Source: an uncultured Caryophanales bacterium
GTDB taxonomy: Bacteria > Bacillota_I > Bacilli_A > RFN20 > CAG-826
Direction of reading: 5' to 3'
Assembly (NCBI GenBank): GCA_946404585.1
Contig: CAMJEC010000028.1
Coordinates: 1 to 12,018 of the forward strand
DNA length: 12,018 nt
The position numbers and the translations under genes were made by a program. Below, piece by piece: positions 6,354 through 12,018 of this stretch (positions are counted from its first letter, which is position 1; every line of letters begins with the position of its first letter). Under the pieces are notes generated by a model. The model did no database searches and was not told the origin of the DNA. It worked only from the letters and a program-made list of their open reading frames with translations.

Positions 6354-7517
6354 ATGAAAAAAGAAGATGTATTAGGACTAATTATTTATTTAGTAATCAT
6401 TGCCTTAGCGATTGTCTTTGGTATTACTGTTTTACAAGCACATAATGCTGAAAGCGCTCTTAATGGTGTTTGGAATGGCTTTGCCTATATTCTTTATGTC
6501 GCTGGAGCGGTTATCTTAGGCGCAATATTTAATGCTTGCTTATATGAATTAGGACACGTGTTAGGCGCTAAAGTGGGTAAATATGAAATCTTAAGTGTCA
6601 CAATCCTTGGCTTATGCTTTTATAAAGAAGAAGGCAAAAGAAAAGTCCGTTTTGCTTCTTTTGATGGCTTAACTGGTGAAACTAAAATTGTTCCAAAGAA
6701 AGGGATGGAAGATAAAGCAAACCCATACCCATATCTCTTATTTAGTTCTTTATTCTTCATCGTTGAAGCAATTGCAGTCATGGTGGTTTTCACCTTATTT
6801 AAGAATTCTAGTAATAAAGCTTTAACAGATGTCGCTTACTTTGTTCTCACCGTTGGTGCGATTGGTTTAGTTATCTTAGTTTATAACATCTTACCTTTCC
6901 GTATTGATTCCATTACTGATGGCTATCGTTTAACAATGGTTTCTAATCCTAAAAATAGAGCCGCTTTTAATGAACTCTTAAGAGTGGAATATGAAATTCA
7001 ACAAGGTAATCAAGATGTTGAAATTAAAATCTTTGATGAAATCACTAACTTCACCGCTGATCTTAACTTAAACAAAGTTTATGCTTTATTAGATAAAAAA
7101 GAATATAGTGCTGCAGAAGAAATCTTGGATAAGATTATTGCCGCGAAAGATAGCGTTGACGGTAAAGTTTATATCCGCGCTAGAGCGCAAAAGATTTATA
7201 TCAATTTAATTACTAGAAATTTAGAAGAAGCTAAGGCTTATTACGATAAAGAAGTACCAGTTTCTGAAAGAAGAGAAATCTCTAACGATGTTTCTATGGC
7301 TTCTATTCGTGCTTACTTATTAATGTCTGGTTTATTAGATAAATCTAGAAGTGAATGCATTATTGCTTTAAATAATGTCTATCGTGCATTCAAGCACACT
7401 CCTAAAAATAGACAACAAACTGAAATCACATTATTTAACGAAGCACTAGATAGAGTTTGTACAGCCCATCCAGATTGGGAATTAGATGGCTACAAGCTTC
7501 AAGTTGCGGAGAAATAA
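6354..7517 (+). CDS. Site-2 protease (M50)-like membrane protein with altered zinc motif and helical C-terminal domain
   Basis: The protein has 387 residues. Hydrophobic segments lie at about 7-28, 43-63, 126-149 and 158-180. The second runs into CLYELGHVLGAK (62-73), which matches the HExxH helix of M50 intramembrane metalloproteases except that the first zinc His is Y64. NILPFRIDSITDGYRL (178-193) matches the second M50 motif (NxxP...DG), whose D189 would be the third zinc ligand. Residues 88-125 resemble the soluble insert seen after HELGH in some Firmicute M50 proteins. Residues about 235-370 are soluble and helical, with TPR-like pairs. The start at ATG 6354 follows a strong TAGGAGGAAA (6339-6348) that overlaps the dehydrogenase stop codon. 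It is the last gene of the operon before a terminator. With one zinc ligand missing, catalysis is doubtful; a scaffold or regulatory pseudoprotease is likelier. The family call is by motif only. Confidence 0.7.
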   Translation: MKKEDVLGLIIYLVIIALAIVFGITVLQAHNAESALNGVWNGFAYILYVAGAVILGAIFNACLYELGHVLGAKVGKYEILSVTILGLCFYKEEGKRKVRFASFDGLTGETKIVPKKGMEDKANPYPYLLFSSLFFIVEAIAVMVVFTLFKNSSNKALTDVAYFVLTVGAIGLVILVYNILPFRIDSITDGYRLTMVSNPKNRAAFNELLRVEYEIQQGNQDVEIKIFDEITNFTADLNLNKVYALLDKKEYSAAEEILDKIIAAKDSVDGKVYIRARAQKIYINLITRNLEEAKAYYDKEVPVSERREISNDVSMASIRAYLLMSGLLDKSRSECIIALNNVYRAFKHTPKNRQQTEITLFNEALDRVCTAHPDWELDGYKLQVAEK

Positions 7518-7537
7518 GCAAATATATTAGATGAACG

Positions 7538-7565
7538 AAAAAGCGCCTTGATTGGCGCTTTTAAT
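7538..7565. terminator. Bidirectional rho-independent terminator between convergent genes
   Basis: AAAGCGCC (7540-7547) pairs with GGCGCTTT (7554-7561) around a TTGATT loop. The T-run on the plus strand and the A-run before the stem (T-run on the minus strand) let it end both the plus-strand operon stopping at 7517 and the minus-strand nuclease gene stopping at 7573. Confidence 0.9.
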
Positions 7566-7572
7566 ACACTTA

Positions 7573-9051
7573 TTAATGATATAAATAGATTGGAACAGAT
7601 GGAGCACTCTTATAACCACAGAATGAACCATTGTAATACTCTAAATAAACATTAGTGGAATTAGTGGCGTTCTTCATCACAAATCCATTGTTAGATGTCG
7701 TGATAGTCCACGATAAGCTACCACTATTAGTAGGAGTGGTGCCTAAGCCAATGCTATAGTGACTGCCATCATAATAAGCAAATATGTATTTACCATTCTC
7801 TTTATTTTGAATGTAGTAATTTCCATCTGTTTGCTTGATGAACTTATAGTATTTCAATGCAGCACCGTCATTGGCAATCAATTTGGTTTTATCATCGTTC
7901 ACTGAACAGCCGATTGGTTTAATATACCAAGGAAGAGTGCTGGATTTAGCTTCATTATCCATCGCAAAGTATGAGAATGATGTCGCGGAGTCGCTTGATG
8001 CTATAACATAGTTATTACCATCTAAGTTAGCAAGTGAGCTTTCTCTATCTAAACCATTGGTGAAATCGCTTGGATCAGGTGGGATTTCTCCACCGATTAA
8101 ACCATTGTTATTCCAAATATAAGAAGCATATTCTGGATGATCAACGAATGGATTACGACCATAACCATTACTGCTTAAGTAATTATTGATTTGAATTTCA
8201 ATTGGCGTTGGAGCGTAGGTAGTATTCCACGCTAATAAGGTGGAAAGAGTACCCATTGTTTTTAAATTAGTACTATCGTTTGGATTATTAGAAAGTGATA
8301 AACCTTCTTTATAGTACATAGTGGCAGCATAAAGAATTACTCTAGCGGATTCACCACGTGAGGCTTCAAAACCACATGATGCTGGGTCCCATTCTTTATT
8401 AGCCTTACCTTTTGTGCCGTAGAAATTATTACCACGGTCACTATTTTCGCTTGTTAATGTTGGCCTAATGATAAATGGATCAGCACCTGGACCACTTGTT
8501 CCAGTTCCTCTAGAATTTGGCCAAGTGTGCTCTCTATTACATTCGCCTTGTGTAGCGAGTTTAGAAGAATCATGATAGAAAGGTACGAATGTTGAGGAAT
8601 TGGCGTTTGGATACGCTGCCGCTTTAGCGCCAAGGGATAAACAGTTACTATATGATGTAGTTCTTGTTCTTTTACCCGCCATAATTGTTTGTAAGGCATT
8701 TCTAAATTCTGCACCTCTTAAGGAAATATTGATGTTCCATGTAGTATCTCCACTAGGTGTATAGGATGAACTAGTGGTGGAAGACGAACTACTACTAGGA
8801 GCAGAACTGCTACTACTTGTTACAGAAGAACTTGTAGTAGTGGATGTAGAAGTATTACTACTGCTACTTGTAGCAGATGTAGAATCTGCGGAACTTGTGG
8901 AAGCAGAAGTATCACTACTTGGATTACTGCTTACTTCACTTGTTGTACTTGGAGTACTTTGGGCAATACTTGAAGATTGTGTATTACCAGTGCAGCCACT
9001 CACAATAAAAGCGATGGCCGTTAAAATTGTTAATATCTTTTTGTTTTTCAT
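7573..9051 (-). CDS. Secreted lipoprotein nuclease, endonuclease I (EndA/NucM) family, with extra C-terminal domain
   Basis: The protein has 492 residues. Residues 1-20 are a lipoprotein signal peptide ending in the lipobox VSGC, with Cys20 the lipidated residue, so it is anchored outside the membrane. Residues 21-100 are a low-complexity Ser/Thr linker. Residues about 105-318 are the beta-beta-alpha-metal endonuclease I domain: NREHTWP (172-178) with general base H175 and metal ligand E174, GADPFIIRP (189-197) in place of the more usual DLHHLRP, NSDRGN (203-208) with N208 as the other metal ligand, RGESARVILY (232-241), and GRNPFVDHPEYA (298-309). Such enzymes cut DNA and RNA non-specifically, here probably for nutrient scavenging or against extracellular DNA. 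Residues about 334-492 form an added beta-rich domain (YVIA, YFAM, NYYIQNKENGKYI repeats) that may be beta-trefoil or lectin-like. There is no Shine-Dalgarno before ATG 9051; a TATAAT ends 9 bases upstream. Confidence 0.92.
   Translation of the reverse strand: MKNKKILTILTAIAFIVSGCTGNTQSSSIAQSTPSTTSEVSSNPSSDTSASTSSADSTSATSSSSNTSTSTTTSSSVTSSSSSAPSSSSSSTTSSSYTPSGDTTWNINISLRGAEFRNALQTIMAGKRTRTTSYSNCLSLGAKAAAYPNANSSTFVPFYHDSSKLATQGECNREHTWPNSRGTGTSGPGADPFIIRPTLTSENSDRGNNFYGTKGKANKEWDPASCGFEASRGESARVILYAATMYYKEGLSLSNNPNDSTNLKTMGTLSTLLAWNTTYAPTPIEIQINNYLSSNGYGRNPFVDHPEYASYIWNNNGLIGGEIPPDPSDFTNGLDRESSLANLDGNNYVIASSDSATSFSYFAMDNEAKSSTLPWYIKPIGCSVNDDKTKLIANDGAALKYYKFIKQTDGNYYIQNKENGKYIFAYYDGSHYSIGLGTTPTNSGSLSWTITTSNNGFVMKNATNSTNVYLEYYNGSFCGYKSAPSVPIYLYH
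8764..8976 (-). repeat. Low-complexity Ser/Thr linker of the nuclease
   Basis: Codons for residues 26-96 are almost all Ser or Thr with scattered Ala, Pro, Asp and Glu. The DNA is an irregular run of AGT/TCT/ACT/ACA codons, without an exact tandem unit. Such linkers hold secreted domains away from the membrane or wall and may be O-glycosylated. Length variation between strains would be expected. The antisense strand reads as a Leu/Val-rich frame, which is a by-product. Confidence 0.85.
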
Positions 9052-9060
9052 AGCCCACTA

Positions 9061-9089
9061 ATTATACACGTAGGAAACATATAAAAAAA
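9061..9089 (-). promoter_or_regulatory. Probable promoter of the nuclease gene
   Basis: On the minus strand a consensus TATAAT (9066-9061) lies 9 bases before ATG 9051. The -35 position with a 17-base spacer (9089-9084) is only the T-tract of the upstream terminator. Initiation 6-7 bases after the -10 would put the RNA start 2-3 bases from the ATG, implying a nearly leaderless message, which fits the missing ribosome site. Confidence 0.55.
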
Positions 9090-9109
9090 GACCGTATTAT
9101 TTACGGTCT
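9082..9109 (-). terminator. Rho-independent terminator of the tldD-tldE operon
   Basis: Read on the minus strand, AGACCGTA (9109-9102) pairs with TACGGTCT (9096-9089) around a 5-base loop, followed by a T-run (to 9083). It lies 20 bases past the tldE stop codon. Confidence 0.9.
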
Positions 9110-9128
9110 AATTTAACTTGATTAACGC

Positions 9129-10454
9129 TTACTTTCCTGAGACAGCAATCTTCTTAATTAATAATGATTCAGCGGAAACACCTGAAGGTGAAACAGTGAC
9201 ATCATTACCAACTTCTAAGACATCTTTGAAGATTTCTAATAAGTTACCAGAAACAGTAATTAAATCTAATGGTTTACCTTTCTTGCCGTTTTCAATCATG
9301 AAACCAGTGGATTGAAGTGAGAAGTTACCAGATTGTGGATTAAGTCCAGCGTGTAAACCAGAAACGTCAGTAATATAAACACCATTACCAACTTCTTCGA
9401 ATAATTGCTCTAATGACTTCTTACCTGGTTTAAGCGATAAGAAGGAAGAAGCAATACCGCGTTTAGAACCGCCACCATAGCCATTACCGGTTGTTTGCAC
9501 ACCTGCTTTAGCAGCAGTGGTTAAGTTATATAAGTATGTTTCTAATCTACCGTTTTTGATGATTGGTTTATTGTATGTAGCCACACCTTCATCATCAAAC
9601 CATCTAGCAAAGACATTCTTTTGGAGTGGTTTATCTTCAATTGTGACTTTACTTGAAGCAATCTTTTGACCAATCTTACCGATGAACAAGGAAGAATTCT
9701 TTTGGACTTCTTCAGCATTAGCGTGGCCAATATAGGCTCTCATTAAGCTTGTAACAACATCTGGATGTAAGACTGCTTTATATTTGTTAGATTCACAGGC
9801 TTCACCACCTAATTGATCAACAGTTAATTTAACAATCTTTTTAGCAAATTCTTCAGGATTGAATTCTTCAAATTTATTGCCTAAGAAGAAATCATAACCA
9901 GATTTTGTTTGTTCACCTTCTTTAGCGACGCATTGTCCAACAAATGTGAAATAGTTAGCTTTTTGCACTAAGTTAAGACCATTAGAGTTCACCAATGTGT
10001 GTTTTTCAGTGGATTCACTATATTCAGTGCCCGCTACTTCAACAATACGTTTATCAATACCCTTTAAGGCTTTTTCTAAAGCATAGAGGTTCTTCATCTT
10101 TTCATCGATGGAGACTTTTTCTAAGTCTTTATTATAGGTATTAACTTTGTGGTATTTTTCACTACCTTTGAAGATAAAGATAGGATCATCGTTTTCAATG
10201 ACTTTGGCGTTAGCGACGATTTCTTTAACTAACCAAGCCGCTTTATCTTTATTCCAAACATCACATGATGCAGAACCACATTTGCCATTCAAGATACCTC
10301 TAGCCACTATTGCATAGCCATTATTATCTTTATATTCATCGACTTCTCCATGGAATAAGGAGATATTTAAACTATGGAATTCGGAAATAGAGAGTTCAAC
10401 TTGTTCTAGTCCCGCTTCTTTTGCTAAAGCAAAAAACTTATCATATTTACCCAT
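9129..10454 (-). CDS. tldE: Metalloprotease subunit TldE (PmbA)
   Basis: TldE is the non-zinc partner of TldD; the heterodimer cleaves small unfolded peptides. In E. coli it is known for maturation of microcin B17 and for degrading the CcdA antitoxin. The 441 residues match the U62/PmbA family: the N-terminal domain opens with a LAKEAGLEQVELSISE helix-strand, VLHPDVVTSLMRAYIGH (228-244) occupies the place where TldD has HExxxH but lacks that motif, DDEGV (287-291) precedes the NGRLETYLYN strand (301-310), and GLHAGLNPQSGNFSLQSTG (366-384) and PLDLITVSGNL (395-405) are the conserved C-terminal blocks. ATG 10454 has AGGAGGAGAA (10474-10465) 10 bases upstream, inside the end of tldD. Only one base separates the tldD stop from this start, so the two genes are co-translated from one mRNA. 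Confidence 0.95.
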   Translation of the reverse strand: MGKYDKFFALAKEAGLEQVELSISEFHSLNISLFHGEVDEYKDNNGYAIVARGILNGKCGSASCDVWNKDKAAWLVKEIVANAKVIENDDPIFIFKGSEKYHKVNTYNKDLEKVSIDEKMKNLYALEKALKGIDKRIVEVAGTEYSESTEKHTLVNSNGLNLVQKANYFTFVGQCVAKEGEQTKSGYDFFLGNKFEEFNPEEFAKKIVKLTVDQLGGEACESNKYKAVLHPDVVTSLMRAYIGHANAEEVQKNSSLFIGKIGQKIASSKVTIEDKPLQKNVFARWFDDEGVATYNKPIIKNGRLETYLYNLTTAAKAGVQTTGNGYGGGSKRGIASSFLSLKPGKKSLEQLFEEVGNGVYITDVSGLHAGLNPQSGNFSLQSTGFMIENGKKGKPLDLITVSGNLLEIFKDVLEVGNDVTVSPSGVSAESLLIKKIAVSGK

Positions 10455-10455
10455 A

Positions 10456-11862
10456 TTACTTTAATTCTCCTCCTCTACCACCGACAGTGACTTCACTAAC
10501 TCTTAATGTTGGTTGACCAACGTTAGTTCTAATAGAACCAGAAGAAGCACCACACATACCTTGGGCTAAATCTAAGTCGTTAGCAATCATGTCAATTTTC
10601 TTTAAGATTTCAAAACCTTTACCAATTAAGGTTGCGCCTTTAACTGGCTCAGCGATTTTACCATCTCTAATGATATAAGCTTCTGAACAACCGAAGTTGA
10701 ATTCACCAGTAGTTGGATCAACAGAACCACCGTTAAAACCAACAGCGTATAAGCCTAATTTAGTGGTCTTAATGATTTCTTCTGGTGTGCTCTTACCATT
10801 ACAGATATAGGTATTAGACATACGAGATGTTGGAATAAAACGATAGTTTTGTCTACGGCAAGCACCGTTACCATTTCTTTCCATACGGCGACCATTTAAA
10901 TCATCAATCATATAGTCATTGAGTTTACCGTTTTTAATTAGTAATCTCTTACTACCTAAATTACCTTCATCATCGATATCAATTGAACCCCATTCACCAG
11001 GAATAGTGGAATCATCCACTGCACTGACGATTGGAGAAGCAATATAATCACCAATCTTATTTTCTGAGAAACAAGATAAGCCTTTAGCGACTGCGCTTGC
11101 TTCTAATGGGTGACCACAAGATTCATGGAATAAGACGCCACCCCAACCATTACCGATAACAACTGGCATTTTGCCACTTGGGCATTCCGCTGCTGTTAAC
11201 ATCTTAAGAGCAGTTTCTGCGGCTTTTCTAGCAGTCTTTCTTGGATTAACTTTTTCAGTTCTGAAATAGTCGATAGCGTGTTGTGCACCAGGACCTTCAA
11301 AACCTGTTTCAAAACCATTTTGATCCGCGGCGATAACTTGGAAAGCCATTCTACCGAATTCAGTAGTGCGCTTAAACCATTTCTCTTTGGAATTAAATAC
11401 TGCGACAAAACGCTTATTATCAGCAAAGCTGCCAAACGTTCTAACGATACGTGGATCTTTTAAAGAATTAATTTCATCAATACCTTCACGAATTAACGCA
11501 ATCTTTTCTTCGACTGGAACATCATCATAACTACGTGTAACTGGGTTACGATTCTTACATTTGATCATGTCCAATTTGCTAATAGTAATTAATCTCTTAT
11601 CGTGGAATGATTTGTTAAGGGAATTGGCTAACGCTAATAAACCTTTCTTTGTTAAATCATTAGTATATCCATATACGCATTGGTTATTTTTAAGTAAACG
11701 TAAACCAACACCACATAAGGAATTAGAACTACTTGTTTCAACTTTACCGTTTTCAATTAAGACTGAGTGAGCACTGCTATCTTCATAAAAGATTTCAGCA
11801 TAATCCGCACCAGTCTCTAAAGCGGCATTGAGTACTTCAATAGCTAACTTTTTACTAATCAT
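10456..11862 (-). CDS. tldD: Zinc metalloprotease subunit TldD
   Basis: TldD is the catalytic, zinc-binding subunit of the cytoplasmic TldD/TldE protease. The 468 residues carry the diagnostic motif H246-E-S-C-G-H251 (HExxxH) within GGVLFHESCGHPLEASAVAKG and the conserved Cys437 in GMCG near the C-terminus, which I recall as the third zinc ligand. Other family blocks are PGEWGSIDIDDEG (288-300), the RRQNYRFIPTSRMSNTYI segment (336-353), and NVGQPTLRVSEVTVGG (447-462). ATG 11862 is preceded by an ideal AAGGAGGT (11876-11869) with a 6-base gap. First gene of the tldD-tldE operon. The protein is intact with all expected catalytic residues. Its natural substrates here are unknown; no obvious peptide-antibiotic precursor or toxin-antitoxin pair is in the window. 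Confidence 0.96.
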   Translation of the reverse strand: MISKKLAIEVLNAALETGADYAEIFYEDSSAHSVLIENGKVETSSSNSLCGVGLRLLKNNQCVYGYTNDLTKKGLLALANSLNKSFHDKRLITISKLDMIKCKNRNPVTRSYDDVPVEEKIALIREGIDEINSLKDPRIVRTFGSFADNKRFVAVFNSKEKWFKRTTEFGRMAFQVIAADQNGFETGFEGPGAQHAIDYFRTEKVNPRKTARKAAETALKMLTAAECPSGKMPVVIGNGWGGVLFHESCGHPLEASAVAKGLSCFSENKIGDYIASPIVSAVDDSTIPGEWGSIDIDDEGNLGSKRLLIKNGKLNDYMIDDLNGRRMERNGNGACRRQNYRFIPTSRMSNTYICNGKSTPEEIIKTTKLGLYAVGFNGGSVDPTTGEFNFGCSEAYIIRDGKIAEPVKGATLIGKGFEILKKIDMIANDLDLAQGMCGASSGSIRTNVGQPTLRVSEVTVGGRGGELK

Positions 11863-11904
11863 ATATATACCTCCTTTATTACTTAATGTTTTCTAACTGA
11901 GGCA

Positions 11905-11933
11905 ATATTAACATAATTCGCCTGAATTATGAT
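11905..11933 (-). promoter_or_regulatory. Probable extended -10 promoter for tldD-tldE
   Basis: On the minus strand TGTTAATAT (11913-11905) is an extended -10 hexamer (TGn plus TAATAT). The -35 with a 17-base spacer would be ATCATA (11933-11928), a poor match, as is common with extended -10 promoters. Initiation near 11898 gives a leader of about 35 bases containing the AAGGAGGT site. Confidence 0.45.
11912..11931. repeat. Perfect inverted repeat upstream of tldD
   Basis: CATAATTC (11912-11919) and GAATTATG (11924-11931) are exact inverted 8-mers separated by GCCT. No T-tract follows on either strand, so it is not a terminator. It covers the spacer and -35 side of the proposed tldD promoter, the usual place for a repressor operator. 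A chance AT-rich palindrome is also possible. Confidence 0.6.
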
Positions 11934-12018
11934 ATGAAAACGACTCAAGTTAATAAAATGACTACTAAAGTTTCCTCGCGTATATATTAATAAGGATATA
12001 GTAGTGGATATTATCTAT

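Noticed and set aside
8764..8976. CRISPR-like or tandem-repeat array
   Set aside because: The repetitive look comes from Ser/Thr codons; there is no constant repeat unit and there are no spacers.
8774..9061. Plus-strand Leu/Val-rich frame that looks like a membrane peptide
   Set aside because: It is the antisense of the Ser/Thr linker codons of the nuclease gene and has no ribosome site or independent support.
9118..9315. Plus-strand 65-codon frame near the end of tldE
   Set aside because: It lies fully antisense to conserved TldE C-terminal codons, and no start signal is evident.
11934..11990. 18-codon plus-strand frame (MKTTQVNKMTTKVSSRIY)
   Set aside because: It is very short, has no Shine-Dalgarno, and starts beside the palindrome upstream of the divergent tldD gene; chance is likely.

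Overview
The window is AT-rich, densely coded DNA from a low-GC Gram-positive bacterium. It reads the standard genetic code: TGA is a real stop at 5174-5176 and Trp is TGG, so this is not a Mycoplasma-type code. A small SRP RNA next to tadA, strong AGGAGG-type ribosome sites, a Ser/Thr-linker lipoprotein and the overall gene style suggest an uncultured Bacilli/Mollicutes-related lineage, such as gut RF39-like or Erysipelotrichales-like bacteria. That placement is inference.

Layout. Positions 1-60 hold the last codons of an unidentified plus-strand gene, followed by a UUCG-loop terminator. 166-1602 encodes a membrane protein with three tandem zinc ribbons. After its terminator come an extended -10 promoter, an SRP RNA (about 1668-1748) and, seven or so bases later, tadA (1755-2207), the tRNA adenosine deaminase. 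Another terminator separates these from a tightly packed plus-strand operon (2267-7517) of five genes: a degenerate half P-type ATPase, psuG (pseudouridine-5'-phosphate glycosidase), a TetR-type regulator, an iron-dependent alcohol dehydrogenase, and a membrane protein resembling a site-2 protease but lacking the first zinc His. Neighbouring genes in this operon overlap by 11, 1 and 8 bases, or the ribosome site overlaps the previous stop codon.

A bidirectional terminator (7538-7565) separates this from minus-strand genes: a secreted lipoprotein nuclease of the endonuclease I (EndA/NucM) family (7573-9051), then the operon tldD (11862-10456) to tldE (10454-9129), which encodes the two subunits of the TldD/TldE metalloprotease. 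The final stretch, 11863-12018, holds the tldD ribosome site, a probable extended -10 promoter and a perfect 8-bp inverted repeat. No other gene is supported there.

The most unusual content is the pair of apparent pseudoenzymes at the two ends of one operon. The first is the C-terminal half of a P-type ATPase with the phosphorylation, SGD and TGDGVND motifs all altered. The last is an M50-like protein with YELGH in place of HELGH. A second theme is that the three genes without a recognisable Shine-Dalgarno (tadA, the ATPase-like gene, the nuclease gene) all sit directly after an RNA gene or a terminator, whereas operon-internal genes mostly have strong ribosome sites. This suggests leaderless or very short-leader transcripts.
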